The notes: generated by a model from the letters alone, not told the origin. 64,000 nucleotides of DNA from Bacteroidia bacterium (GCA_021740825.1 JAIOZA010000005.1:1-64000); one strand, 5' to 3'; counted from the first letter of the stretch, positions 44,730 through 53,542 are shown. Numbers and translations: made by a program.

Positions 44730-45935
44730 TCAATGATTAATGATTAGTTTTTTTTGACTGTTTCCGTGTTTTGTTTTAAAAGTTAAAAAGTAAATCCCAT
44801 CAGCAAATAAACTGGTATTTATCTCTATGTTTTTATAGTTGCTATCTATCGTGTACACCATTTCTCCAATTTGATTATGCAGCTGAATATTTACATTAGA
44901 AGCAGTATTTATTTTCAAGAATAATTTTTCATTTGTCGGATTAGGAAATATAGTAACATCTAATTGCGAGGAGTTTTCTTTTAAGCCAACAAAATCAGTA
45001 TTCTTCCAAGTTTCTTTGATTCTATTTTGAGTTTCCTCCAATCCTGTAGTAATGTAAATGACATCATTTAATGAAAAGGTCATTGTTCCTTTTCTGCCAA
45101 TTGTTGGGATGCCTTGATAGGTTATTAAACTTGTATCTTCTGCATTAAATTGTATGATATCATTGGTAATCAAATTCAATGAATCTTGACCACCATACAA
45201 ATAAGCTTTTTTATTTGCGACGGCACAACCTATATAATTCCTAGCAGGTAAGGTAATATTTGGTAAAATAGACCACACATCGTTTGTATGATTGTATTTA
45301 AATAGATGATGATTAAAGGTGCTCGAAGTTGTATTACTTATGCCATAGCAAATATAGCCAACTGTATCAATTGCAAATGCAGCTCCGCGCCACATTCCTA
45401 AAACTGGTAAATTGTTTTTTTGCGTCCAGTTATTTGAAGTAAAATTATATTCCCAAACTTCATTAATGGTTGAATTATCAGTCAACCGACCTCCAACAAC
45501 ATATAATTTATTGTTGATCATAAAATTACTCATACCTTGCCTACCTTGTCCTGGGAAGTCATTTAGTGCAGTCCAATTATTTGTTGAAACTGAATATTGC
45601 CAAAAATCTTTTAAGCAAATTCCACTACAATTCACACCTCCAAGTATATAGCCAAATCCGTTATATGAAAATCCTGTGGCGTATTGTCGTTCTTTTCCGT
45701 TTGGTAATGGCGCTATAGGCGACCATACTTCTGAAAATCCATCAAACGAATAACCATTACCAGTGCATTGCCAACCAACTTCTAGTCCACTTATACAATA
45801 AGCTTTGTTATTAATGGTAAAAGCAATTCCATCATCTCTTGCAGTACCTGGAAAATCGAGCAATTGAGTCCAAGATTGACAATAAATAAATGAAAGTTGA
45901 GAATAAAATAAAAAAGTAAGGAAAATTTTATTCAT
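44730..45935 (-). CDS. Secreted Kelch-repeat T9SS cargo protein
   Basis: A 401-residue exported protein with a signal peptide (MNKIFLTFLFYSQLSFIYCQ) and about six Kelch repeats forming one beta-propeller (about 22-310). The repeat pattern is W..L.DFPG..R....F...N..Y..GG. A type A T9SS sorting domain forms the end (VTIFPNPTNEKLFLKIN...ADGIYFLTFK). Kelch propellers bind proteins or glycans; no catalytic residues such as those of galactose oxidase are seen. It would be moved across the outer membrane by T9SS. Nothing adjacent tells its ligand. Confidence 0.9.
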   Translation of the reverse strand: MNKIFLTFLFYSQLSFIYCQSWTQLLDFPGTARDDGIAFTINNKAYCISGLEVGWQCTGNGYSFDGFSEVWSPIAPLPNGKERQYATGFSYNGFGYILGGVNCSGICLKDFWQYSVSTNNWTALNDFPGQGRQGMSNFMINNKLYVVGGRLTDNSTINEVWEYNFTSNNWTQKNNLPVLGMWRGAAFAIDTVGYICYGISNTTSSTFNHHLFKYNHTNDVWSILPNITLPARNYIGCAVANKKAYLYGGQDSLNLITNDIIQFNAEDTSLITYQGIPTIGRKGTMTFSLNDVIYITTGLEETQNRIKETWKNTDFVGLKENSSQLDVTIFPNPTNEKLFLKINTASNVNIQLHNQIGEMVYTIDSNYKNIEINTSLFADGIYFLTFKTKHGNSQKKLIINH

Positions 45936-46004
45936 GATGATTGAAATTAAAATGCTTTGAACTTAGATAACAGTAACTACATTTATTACATTTTATTGTA
46001 TTTA

Positions 46005-46108
46005 ATACCATTAGCTTTTAAAGTTTAGTTTTTTTGTTCTCGACTCCGCTCGAACTGACAAACAAGCCTTAATGTTTTTTTAGTCTATTTTATATGAGCT
46101 AATGGTAT
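46005..46108. repeat. Small inverted-repeat-bounded element with TCGA-rich core
   Basis: ATACCATTAGCT (46005-46016) and its exact reverse complement AGCTAATGGTAT (46097-46108) bound about 80 bases. The interior contains TTCTCGACTCCGCTCGAACT followed by GACA, a GC-rich core also seen, in near-identical form, at 53637-53664. The right boundary lies two bases before the stop codon of the NlpC gene. It could be a miniature mobile or REP-type element, or a long hairpin acting as a terminator. Confidence 0.6.
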
Positions 46109-46110
46109 AA

Positions 46111-46650
46111 TTACTTTACTCTTCCAGAACTCACATAGTTTTTTTTAAAATAGGGTTCATTTAAATCGCTAACCATCACACCTTTTGATGAGGATGTATG
46201 CACAAACTTATCATTCTGTAAATACACACCTACATGAGAAATACTTTTGCCATTGGTATTAAAAAAAACTAAATCACCTTCTTTTAAATCCGATTCTTTA
46301 ATTTTTTTCACTTCATCTACCAAAGCTTTGGTGGAAGGTGAAATAGTTTTATGATAGACGTTTAAATATAAAATAGAAGTTAAGCCAGAGCAATCAATGC
46401 CTTTTTTATCTTTTCCCCCATATTTATAGATAACTCCATACCAATCATTTATAAATTTATATAAAGTTTCATTTTTTATATCTGATGCAGATACACCCAA
46501 TTTTTCAGCATATTTTTGTTTTAGAGAGACATTTATATTTTCTGATTTACCTTTAGATTCGTTAGATTTGGAGACTTTTTGCTTATGTTTACACGACACA
46601 AGATAAAATGCGAGACAATTTATCAATAGGTATTTTAATGTAATTTTCAC
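46111..46650 (-). CDS. NlpC/P60 (C40) cell-wall peptidase lipoprotein
   Basis: A 179-residue cysteine peptidase that would cut peptidoglycan stem peptides. The lipoprotein signal ends at Cys20 (CLAFYLVSC). The catalytic Cys87 lies in GIDCSGLTSILY, His139 in SISHVGVYL and the third polar residue His151 in FVHTSSSKGV. The usual FxYxWGG motif is IYKYGGKDKKG here. A charged region (about 21-60) serves as linker. It sits in a run of minus-strand envelope genes but has its own spacing of 68 bases from the PAP2-like gene upstream. Confidence 0.92.
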   Translation of the reverse strand: MKITLKYLLINCLAFYLVSCKHKQKVSKSNESKGKSENINVSLKQKYAEKLGVSASDIKNETLYKFINDWYGVIYKYGGKDKKGIDCSGLTSILYLNVYHKTISPSTKALVDEVKKIKESDLKEGDLVFFNTNGKSISHVGVYLQNDKFVHTSSSKGVMVSDLNEPYFKKNYVSSGRVK

Positions 46651-46718
46651 AACGTAAAATTAATTCAAAAAAAAGACTTAGAAATTAGTAGCAAAATTTG
46701 TTTTAGACAGTGCCTTGT

Positions 46719-47357
46719 TTAAACAGCAGGTGCATCATTTTGATAATGCTTCGAGAATTTTGTAATAACACGATACGCAATGTATGCAAATATAGGAGCG
46801 GCAATAACATCATAACTATAATGCACATGCTGTACCATAACTCCCAAAGAAACTGCAATAGCAGCTACTAAGAATGCAACTTTTAGTACTCTGTTTTGAG
46901 TGAAATAAAAAAACAAAAACAACGTTGCCGCGTGACCACTAAAAAACAAATCTTTTAAATGAAGGCTACCTGCATAAAACGTATGATTCAAAAATTCATC
47001 CCTCAATGGAATAATAGCTGTTGGGGGCTCTAATGGAATAAAAAATAAAGTAATGACTCTTAATAAAGTTAATGAACCATACATTTGCATAAAATGCAAA
47101 AATTTATACGGTGATGTAATGGCATAAATAAAACCAACGATGGCGGCTGAATAAGTAACAAAAAAAATAAAATCAGAAACATCTCTTGGTTTAATAAAAT
47201 TTAAGATTGGATCGTAAAACACGTGGCCTTGCCTAGTTTCAATGTAAGCTAGTAAATATGCAAAAACTACTAATACAAGTAATAATAAAAAAACAGAGAT
47301 AAAGAATCTATTTCTAAAATAAGCACTCGAGAACGCAATTTTCCAGTTGTATAACAT
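46719..47357 (-). CDS. PAP2/sphingomyelin-synthase-like membrane phosphatase
   Basis: A 212-residue membrane protein with about six helices. The conserved C-terminal motifs of the PAP2_C (sphingomyelin synthase-like) family are visible: FFSGHAATLFLF and HVHYSYDVIAAP, whose two His and Asp form the catalytic triad for phosphate or phospho-headgroup transfer. Such enzymes act on lipid phosphates at the membrane. Bacteroidota make sphingolipids, so transfer to or from ceramide-type lipids is possible but only inferred. The first helix and a His/Tyr-rich loop (YIETRQGHVFYDPIL) precede the core. Confidence 0.83.
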   Translation of the reverse strand: MLYNWKIAFSSAYFRNRFFISVFLLLLVLVVFAYLLAYIETRQGHVFYDPILNFIKPRDVSDFIFFVTYSAAIVGFIYAITSPYKFLHFMQMYGSLTLLRVITLFFIPLEPPTAIIPLRDEFLNHTFYAGSLHLKDLFFSGHAATLFLFFYFTQNRVLKVAFLVAAIAVSLGVMVQHVHYSYDVIAAPIFAYIAYRVITKFSKHYQNDAPAV

Positions 47358-47433
47358 TGTAATACAATATTAGTAATTTATATTGCTATTGAAATTTAAT
47401 TAGAGCTTAAAAATTTACCTTGTTATGAACAAA

Positions 47434-47466
47434 AAAGGCTGAGGAAATCCCCAACCTTTTATTCAT
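47434..47466 (-). terminator. Intrinsic terminator after the lipoprotein gene at 47480-48331
   Basis: Read on the minus strand, AAAGGTTGGGGA and TTTCCTCAGCCTTT form a stem of about 12 pairs with two G-U wobbles and a tight loop, followed by a T run (47431-47436). It lies about 15 bases beyond the stop codon. Confidence 0.75.
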
Positions 47467-47479
47467 TTAAGTGATTTAT

Positions 47480-48331
47480 TTAAGGTAAAGTGATCGTATA
47501 AGAAGTTCCGTTGATAGTTACAACAGCTTGATCATCGCAAGCACCATTTCCAAAATAAATATATCTTGCGGCTTTTCCGCTAGGGACATGAACTAAGGAA
47601 CCCTGCGTAAAATGACGGCGACATCCAATTGCCATATTTCTAATTAAAGGCGAGGTAATTGTTGATGTAAAAGAAGTGCCACTTGCAGAAGTTCCAATAG
47701 CGTTGCCAGTAATTGAATATAAGTCATCTATCCAAGTAGTTGTGGCTTCGCCTGCAATCCATTCTCTTTGTCGCACACTTTGCCATGAAATTGTTCCTGC
47801 ACCATTTGCTTTAATAATTTGAATATTAGCATTTACTTCATAAACTAAATGATGCGCAGTATTATGACCTTTATTAGTAATAGTTTTAGAACCAATTACC
47901 TGATTATCATTTGCAAAATAATTTTGTGACGTAACTGTAATCACAGTTAATGAATCTTTATACCTTCCAGTAAACGACATTATTAAAGATCCTCTTCTAG
48001 TTCTGCCATCCAAACAAACGCAATTTGTTGCTCCAAAATTTACAGTAATGGTTTTAGCGGCTGCCATGGTATCTATGGAAAGTGTTGCACAAGAAGCGCT
48101 CAATAATCCTTCGGTATTTTCTGTTTTAAAACTCGATAGCGCATATAATTTTCCTGCCTCGTCCGAAATACTTGTCATATCATTAACAGTTGTTGATGCT
48201 AACGATTGGTCTGATGCCGAACTCGTATCCTTATCTTGCTCTTCTGTATTTTTCTTTTTGCAAGAATAGAAAACGCTAGAACCTACTAAAGCTGCTAAAG
48301 CAAGTCCAAATGTTAATTGCTTGATTTTCAT
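47480..48331 (-). CDS. Conserved Bacteroidota lipoprotein, function unknown (283 aa)
   Basis: A lipoprotein signal (FGLALAALVGSSVFYSC) is followed by a Lys/Glu/Asp/Ser-rich linker (about 25-60) and a beta-rich domain. The domain has repeated strand patterns and several Cys (SASCATLS, GATNCVCLDGRTRRG, AIGCRRHFTQGS, GNGACDDQAVV). The end GKAARYIYFGNGACDDQAVVT resembles a family found in many Bacteroidota without assigned role. The spaced cysteines may form disulfides in the periplasm. Three exact copies of an 8-base unit (seven A and one T) lie directly before the ATG. Confidence 0.72.
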   Translation of the reverse strand: MKIKQLTFGLALAALVGSSVFYSCKKKNTEEQDKDTSSASDQSLASTTVNDMTSISDEAGKLYALSSFKTENTEGLLSASCATLSIDTMAAAKTITVNFGATNCVCLDGRTRRGSLIMSFTGRYKDSLTVITVTSQNYFANDNQVIGSKTITNKGHNTAHHLVYEVNANIQIIKANGAGTISWQSVRQREWIAGEATTTWIDDLYSITGNAIGTSASGTSFTSTITSPLIRNMAIGCRRHFTQGSLVHVPSGKAARYIYFGNGACDDQAVVTINGTSYTITLP

Positions 48332-48354
48332 TTTTTTATTTTTTTATTTTTTTA
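48331..48354 (-). repeat. Three tandem TTTTTTTA octamers directly upstream of a lipoprotein start
   Basis: On the plus strand, TTTTTTTA is repeated exactly three times (48331-48354). On the coding strand this is an A-rich leader that runs straight into the ATG at 48331. Such A tracts favour translation start in Bacteroidota and can vary in length. Confidence 0.8.
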
Positions 48355-48402
48355 TGTTGTTGATTAGCTCATTATAGTTAAATGAATGAATTACGGACAC
48401 TA

Positions 48403-48888
48403 CTAATGTAAAAAACTCCCACAACCTTTATAAAGTATTTTTTTGTAGGTGACAGAAACCGCCCTTGATTTTTTATCCCCGTTTTTATTAATCATACATG
48501 GATTGTTTTCAATAGTAAGTGTCACATTATTGTTGGGATTTTTATCCCCCTTCACTTCAAAAAGAAATCCTTTTGGATTGTCCATTCCTTCAAATTTAGA
48601 TTCTAAAACTAAACTATCCGCGCCATTATTGACTAATAAACGTAATTTATTTTCGTAAATTTCAACAAACCAAAATGGCTCAATGCCGCTCGCCTTAAAT
48701 TTTAATAATGCAGCTTCTGGTTCCTCTATTTCTGCTAGACTCATTAAAGCATCAATTTTTGACGTAGATATTTCTACACTTGATATCGTATCACCACCTT
48801 TAGTAATTGTTTTTTCCCCAGCAGAATTAACTTCCGTGCAAGAAACTAAACCGACAATAACTAAAGAAAATAAAATTGATTTCTTCAT
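48403..48888 (-). CDS. Lipoprotein of the COG3650 type (161 aa)
   Basis: A small periplasmic lipoprotein with signal MKKSILFSLVIVGLVSC. The domain (about 60-161) has the marker GIEPFWFVEIYENKLRLL and a conserved Cys pair (ENNPCMINK and YKGCGSFLH), as in the COG3650 family of uncharacterised outer-membrane lipoproteins, whose GxEPFW motif is distinctive. A disulfide between the two Cys is likely. It lies 72 bases upstream of the other lipoprotein gene on the same strand; both may be co-transcribed. The function is unknown. Confidence 0.78.
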   Translation of the reverse strand: MKKSILFSLVIVGLVSCTEVNSAGEKTITKGGDTISSVEISTSKIDALMSLAEIEEPEAALLKFKASGIEPFWFVEIYENKLRLLVNNGADSLVLESKFEGMDNPKGFLFEVKGDKNPNNNVTLTIENNPCMINKNGDKKSRAVSVTYKKILYKGCGSFLH

Positions 48889-49089
48889 TATATAAATTTA
48901 CAAAATATTTTTTATTGTTTTAATCTAAATAATTACGACTACAGAAATAAATTTGCTAAAAATGATTAAAATTGGTTTATAATAAATAGCATTTTGACTT
49001 TACGGTTGCTATTATTCTTATTCTTGACAAATAGATTTTAATGAAACGATTTAATTACTTTTTTATTTTCTACATGTTGATGCTTGAAA

Positions 49090-49512
49090 TTAGAAAATCC
49101 TATTTACTAATAAATCTAGTTTATAGTGCATATCTAAAGAGTAGGTGAGTGTTGCCTGTTCTTTTAAAAATAAATAAATAACATATGATTTTTTATAGCA
49201 ATTTATACCCTTTAATTTTAACTCTGAATTTTGTTGGGAATTGATGTAATAGTCTGCTTTTTCAAATAGTAAATCAGCGAGTATTTTTAATTGTTCATCA
49301 TTTAATTTTTTTTCGCTGGTAAGAATGTCAATTAATTGTTCATCTATTAATGATTCAATGTAATCTATTTCGGTAGAAGTATATTTTTTTACAGATTCAC
49401 TTATTAATTCTGATAGTTTGGGGTAGTTTTCATCTCTTTTTAATCCCAATAAAATAGACATTACTTTAGCAAACTCTTCAATTTGTTTAACTAAATAATC
49501 ACGCTTATGCAT
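49090..49512 (-). CDS. Hypothetical protein at the end of the coaE gene run (140 aa)
   Basis: A soluble helical protein without signal or membrane segment and with no family that I recognise. The helices are Lys/Glu/Leu-rich (KLNDEQLKILADLLFEKADYY), and the last part looks like a single TPR-like helix pair (GINCYKKSYVIYLFLKEQ). Its start codon overlaps coaE by 8 bases, so it is very likely translated from the same message. The position at the operon end suggests a non-essential accessory role. Confidence 0.7.
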   Translation of the reverse strand: MHKRDYLVKQIEEFAKVMSILLGLKRDENYPKLSELISESVKKYTSTEIDYIESLIDEQLIDILTSEKKLNDEQLKILADLLFEKADYYINSQQNSELKLKGINCYKKSYVIYLFLKEQATLTYSLDMHYKLDLLVNRIF

Positions 49513-50089
49513 GTTGTTTTAGTTTTTTAATAATTTGTAAAACTTGTGGAATTAAAGCTTGAGTATTATCATTTACAATTATAAAATTTGCAAGTGGTGA
49601 TTTTCGTTCATCAGTCCATTGAGTTAAAATGCGTTTTTCAACGTCTTCCTTTGTCACGTTACTTCGCTTTATTACACGGGCAATTTTTATGAATACAGGA
49701 GCTGTTACTAAAATACTATAATCTAATTCTTTATAAATTCCAGTTTCAAATAATAACGCGGTTTCTTTTATAATTAATGTTTCGGGAGAGAATTTAGATT
49801 GAAAATTAGTAAAATCTTCTTTTACAGCCGGATGAATGATTTTATTCAATTGGTGTAATAATTGTGTATCAGAAAATACCTTTTTCGAAATATAATCTTT
49901 ATTTATTTCATCATCGCTTAAATAACTTTCATTACCTAATAAACCTATGACTTGTGCTTTTACAGAAGTATTGAAATATAATTCTTTAGCTTTTTCGTCA
50001 GAGTTATAAATAGCACAGCCCATTGTTTCAAATAATTTTGCAACGGTTGTTTTTCCGCTTCCAATGCCACCTGTTAAACCTATAATCAT
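49505..50089 (-). CDS. coaE: Dephospho-CoA kinase CoaE
   Basis: CoaE phosphorylates the ribose 3'-OH of dephospho-CoA, the last step of coenzyme A synthesis. The 194-residue protein has the P-loop GLTGGIGSGKTTVAKLF at its N-terminus and the CoA-domain motifs YNSDEKAKELY and IHPAV. The lid region WTDERKSPLANFIIVND closes the fold. Length is normal. It overlaps ybbR by one base at its start and the small unknown gene by 8 bases at its end, so all three belong to one transcript. Confidence 0.95.
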   Translation of the reverse strand: MIIGLTGGIGSGKTTVAKLFETMGCAIYNSDEKAKELYFNTSVKAQVIGLLGNESYLSDDEINKDYISKKVFSDTQLLHQLNKIIHPAVKEDFTNFQSKFSPETLIIKETALLFETGIYKELDYSILVTAPVFIKIARVIKRSNVTKEDVEKRILTQWTDERKSPLANFIIVNDNTQALIPQVLQIIKKLKQHA

Positions 50090-51054
50090 TATTTATATAT
50101 TAAATATGAAATTGAGTTTGGTTCTGTTTTTGTAATTTTAACATCTGATGGTGCTCTAATTATTTCTACCGGCAAATTTTTTCTTTTTTCTTTAATGTAC
50201 TGGTAATTTACAATAGCCTTAAATGAATTTGTATTAATTGATTCATATTCTTTCATGGATACTAAATATTTTATTGTAACTAAGTTTGGTAATAATTTAA
50301 TAGTTTCTTTCGCATCATTATTCATTATTTGAATCGGTACCTTAATGCTAACTTCGATAAGTTTATCAACATTAAAGCTTAATTGTACATCTTTTAAATT
50401 GTAATTTATAGACGAATAAGGTTTTTTTAATTGAATTGATGAGGTAAAATTTTCGTGTACATCTTTTAAATTTAAAAAATAAGTATAGACCGAATCCATT
50501 TTTAGCAAATCCAAACTATCACCAGTTGCTGTAATGTATGCAGGATTGACAACTATTTTTGAAACGATAGAGTATCCGGATGAACAATCTACTTTTAGGT
50601 TTGCTTTTATAGGCAGCAGTTTGGTTCTTCCTTTATTAGATGAAAAAAACAACGTGTCTGGTCTAATTTTTAAAATTTCTACATCAAAATTAATAGCAGA
50701 TTGCAAATTAATATTTCCATTTTTAATTGAATAAGCCTGAGCTTTAGCATTATTTTTTAGCAAATTAAAATCAATAACGACTGGATTAATTTTATTTTTA
50801 ATCGTAATAAAAAATAACTTTAGTCCACTAGCTTTAATTTCTATATCAAGTACTTCTGGTAATTCTCCTACAAGAACTTTGTTACTTGGTAGATTTAAAA
50901 ATGTTACAGGAACATGAATAGTGTATTTATAATTAATATTTAAAGCATGCACCATCCAAAGTAACGATGCAATGCTCAAACAAATTAAAAATGTGACAAT
51001 TTTCTTGCTTAATAGTAAACGCCGAATGCGAGTTATGGCATTTGACGATTTCAT
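50089..51054 (-). CDS. YbbR-like domain protein (CdaR-related)
   Basis: A 321-residue membrane-anchored protein. One N-terminal helix (about 16-36: KIVTFLICLSIASLLWMVHAL) is followed by YbbR-type beta domains in the periplasm. These carry the pattern VPVTFLNLPSNKVLVGELPEVLDIEI. In Firmicutes, YbbR/CdaR proteins regulate the diadenylate cyclase CdaA, but no cdaA is adjacent here. The place between yajC and coaE is the usual one in Bacteroidota, where the role is not established. It starts 3 bases after yajC. Confidence 0.85.
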   Translation of the reverse strand: MKSSNAITRIRRLLLSKKIVTFLICLSIASLLWMVHALNINYKYTIHVPVTFLNLPSNKVLVGELPEVLDIEIKASGLKLFFITIKNKINPVVIDFNLLKNNAKAQAYSIKNGNINLQSAINFDVEILKIRPDTLFFSSNKGRTKLLPIKANLKVDCSSGYSIVSKIVVNPAYITATGDSLDLLKMDSVYTYFLNLKDVHENFTSSIQLKKPYSSINYNLKDVQLSFNVDKLIEVSIKVPIQIMNNDAKETIKLLPNLVTIKYLVSMKEYESINTNSFKAIVNYQYIKEKRKNLPVEIIRAPSDVKITKTEPNSISYLIYK

Positions 51055-51057
51055 TGA

Positions 51058-51381
51058 TTAGGTAGTTTGATTTAAAGATAAAGTTGCATCTTGAGAAACA
51101 GCATTTTTCGAAATCTTCATTTTCGATCCATCTTCAACTGAAATAATAATCGTTCCATCTTCGTTCATTTTACTGATAGTTCCGTAAATACCACCGATAG
51201 TTAAAATTTTATCGTTCACTTTTAATGCCTCAATATATTTTTTTGTTTCTTTTGCTTTTTTCATTTGAGGACGAATCATAAAAAAATAAAATACAACTAC
51301 AATTAATACTAAAGGTACTATTTGAGTTATTGGATTTCCTCCAGCTGCGCCGCCACCCATTAAGATTACTAAATTGTTCAT
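51058..51381 (-). CDS. yajC: Preprotein translocase subunit YajC
   Basis: YajC is a small inner membrane protein attached to SecDF in Sec-dependent export. The 107-residue protein has a single helix (IVPLVLIVVVFYFFMIRPQ) followed by the family motif KKAKETKKYIEALKVNDKI and a small SH3-like beta domain (LTIGGIYGTISKM, IISVEDGSKMKISK). Its length matches the family. It is followed by ybbR after 3 bases and preceded by the DUF1573 gene 44 bases upstream. Confidence 0.94.
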   Translation of the reverse strand: MNNLVILMGGGAAGGNPITQIVPLVLIVVVFYFFMIRPQMKKAKETKKYIEALKVNDKILTIGGIYGTISKMNEDGTIIISVEDGSKMKISKNAVSQDATLSLNQTT

Positions 51382-51425
51382 GTTTTTTTTGGTTATATTA
51401 TTTGTTATTGGTTGATTTTTATTTG

Positions 51426-51905
51426 TTAGTGCGCCGTAGGCAATTCGCTTGGATTAGCGCTTGTAGGCACAATAATGTTTGCTTTAATGTAAATGATTCG
51501 AGTACTTGGTTCACAATTAGTAACTATAGTTACTGATTTTTCTACAACACCTGATTTACCTTCACTTGCAAAAACAACATTTATGATTGCTTCTTCACCG
51601 GGTAAAATTGGTTTTTTAGGATATTCAGGAATAGTACAGCCGCAGCTGCCATTGGCAGATGAAATAATTAAATTTGATCCCCCTGTGTTTTTTAATTTAA
51701 AACCATATGCAACTTTTTCACCTTGAGTTATACGCCCAAAATCATGAGTTTCTTCTTCAAATTTAATTTCAGGTAAGTCTGCATTTGTAGTTCCATCAGC
51801 AGATTTTGTGTTCATGACATCATTTGTAGTAATTTCTGAGTTTTGTTCCTTACACGAACTCGTAATAATTAAAACGGATGCTACTAAAATATAAATTGCT
51901 TTCAT
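51426..51905 (-). CDS. DUF1573-family lipoprotein
   Basis: A 159-residue lipoprotein (signal ILVASVLIITSSC) with one Ig-like DUF1573 domain (about 50-150). Its signature lines are EETHDFGRITQGEKVAYGF, NTGGSNLIISSANGSCGCT and PEYPKKPILPGEEAIINVVF. The CGCT motif is characteristic of the family, which is very common in Bacteroidota and of unknown function. Its position before yajC and behind nusB is conserved in the phylum to my knowledge. A TAAATTTG (minus strand, 51924-51931) 19 bases upstream of the ATG may be its promoter's -7 box. Confidence 0.9.
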   Translation of the reverse strand: MKAIYILVASVLIITSSCKEQNSEITTNDVMNTKSADGTTNADLPEIKFEEETHDFGRITQGEKVAYGFKLKNTGGSNLIISSANGSCGCTIPEYPKKPILPGEEAIINVVFASEGKSGVVEKSVTIVTNCEPSTRIIYIKANIIVPTSANPSELPTAH

Positions 51906-52006
51906 TTTTATTTAAATTGGAAGCAAATTTAGGATTTTAAAACGTTTTATTCATAAAAATTATAATTTTTTATAATTCAAAATAATGTTTGATTTCGGCA
52001 TTTAAA

Positions 52007-52573
52007 TCATGATTCAAGCCAATTTTTAATCATTACTTCTCCAAATTCGGATAGAATAGACTCTGGATGAAATTGTACACCCCGAACATCGTAAGTATCG
52101 TGTTTTATAGCCATTATGTTTCCATCAAAATCAGTTGCTGTAATTTTTAAGCATGCTGGTAATTGATTTTTATGAATGACCCATGAGTGATAGCGTCCAA
52201 CTGTAAAGGTTGTTGGACAATTTTTAAAAATTAAATCTTCTTTAATAATATTTATTGGAGTTGCAATTCCATGAAATACAGTATCCAAGTTTTTAAGAGT
52301 TGCTCCAAAACATTCGCCAATGGCTTGCAAACCCAAGCATACTCCAAAAATACTTTTTGAAGCACTATATTTTTTTAATAACTCAGGCATAATGCCTGCA
52401 TTTTTAGGAAGTCCTGGCCCAGGTGAAAGCAAAATTTTATTGTAACTTGAAACTTCACTTAAAGTAATTTTATTATTTCTAATCACATCAAAATCAATAG
52501 CGCTTACCTTTTCGATTAAATGAACCAAATTATAGGTAAAACTATCGTAATTATCTAACACTAATAATTTCAA
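52007..52573 (-). CDS. Class I glutamine amidotransferase, anthranilate/aminodeoxychorismate synthase component II
   Basis: A 188-residue glutaminase that releases ammonia for the chorismate-converting partner, either anthranilate synthase (tryptophan) or aminodeoxychorismate synthase (folate). The start LLVLDNYDSFTYNLVHLIEK, the oxyanion motif LSPGPGLPKNAG, the nucleophile Cys in FGVCLGLQAIGE and the His-Glu pair in GVQFHPESIL are all present. No trpE/pabB or other trp genes are adjacent. This lone position favours the PabA (folate) role, but sequence alone does not decide. It lies 27 bases behind nusB. Confidence 0.92.
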   Translation of the reverse strand: MKLLVLDNYDSFTYNLVHLIEKVSAIDFDVIRNNKITLSEVSSYNKILLSPGPGLPKNAGIMPELLKKYSASKSIFGVCLGLQAIGECFGATLKNLDTVFHGIATPINIIKEDLIFKNCPTTFTVGRYHSWVIHKNQLPACLKITATDFDGNIMAIKHDTYDVRGVQFHPESILSEFGEVMIKNWLES

Positions 52574-52600
52574 CTGATTTAGTTTTAATTTACATGAAAA

Positions 52601-53542
52601 TTATTTCCCTTCCATTAAACCTCTTCCGGTTTTTTGAATTTTGTTATCGTGTTTTAAATCCGCAATAATTTTATCTAAAACTCCGTTAATAAAAGTTTTA
52701 CTATTTGGTGTGCTATATTCTTTAGAAATGTCAATGTATTCATTTAACGAAACTTTTACTGGTACATTATTTACATGCAAAAATTCAGCAATTGCCATTT
52801 TCATTAATAGCACATCCATTGCGGCAATTCTCTCTAATTCCCAGTTTTTAGTTTTATCGTCTATGATTTTGTCATATTCTTTATCGCCAGCAATTGTTTT
52901 ACGAAATAACGTGGAAATAAATTGAGTATCATCTTCAGCATCTTTATATAATGGCACCAGTTTTAATGATCCTGTAAAGTTTTCAAACGTTCTTGATACC
53001 ATTGAAAATGCTCCGTAAGTATCATCAGCCCAATGAATATTTTTTTCTTCAAATAAATGATTTAATAAGTCGTGCTCATATAAAAATTCAGTAGCTACTG
53101 ATATTAAAAATTGCTTATCTTCTTTGGCTGATGGGTTTGTTGACGCCATATAATTTTTATATAAATCAGTTGTTCTTAATTCTGCATATAATTTACGCAC
53201 TAAATCAAAATCACTTTGCCACGAAATTTTTCGGTTAAGCACTTCTGTTTTTAGTTCAGAACTATGAGTTAAATGAGTTAAAACAACATTATCAATGAAT
53301 CTTAAATTTGGATCTAAGTCTTCTTTAGTTGGTAGTCGTTTGTTTTTATTTTCTTCAGTTACCAATAATGCAGTATGATGCATATCGGTAAATAAAACTA
53401 AAACGTAAATATATAAATCATAAATTTTATCTAAACTCTTGAATAATTCTTTTTCATAAAATGCAATATCTGGTTTGTCTTGTTGAAAATAAGAATACAA
53501 AGTTTGCATTGTTTTTATTCGTAGGTAGCGTCTGTTTAGCAT
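52601..53542 (-). CDS. nusB: Transcription antitermination factor NusB, long Bacteroidota form
   Basis: NusB with NusE/S10 binds boxA on rRNA transcripts to prevent early termination. At 313 residues this form is about twice the usual 140. The first 190 residues add a helical extension (starting MLNRRYLRIKTMQTLYSYFQ), and the classical NusB fold occupies the C-terminal part. That part ends in the family motifs RIAAMDVLLMKMAIAEFLH, VPVKVSLNEYIDISKEYS and TFINGVLDKI. The long form is normal in Bacteroidota. It heads the run with the amidotransferase gene and DUF1573. Confidence 0.93.
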   Translation of the reverse strand: MLNRRYLRIKTMQTLYSYFQQDKPDIAFYEKELFKSLDKIYDLYIYVLVLFTDMHHTALLVTEENKNKRLPTKEDLDPNLRFIDNVVLTHLTHSSELKTEVLNRKISWQSDFDLVRKLYAELRTTDLYKNYMASTNPSAKEDKQFLISVATEFLYEHDLLNHLFEEKNIHWADDTYGAFSMVSRTFENFTGSLKLVPLYKDAEDDTQFISTLFRKTIAGDKEYDKIIDDKTKNWELERIAAMDVLLMKMAIAEFLHVNNVPVKVSLNEYIDISKEYSTPNSKTFINGVLDKIIADLKHDNKIQKTGRGLMEGK

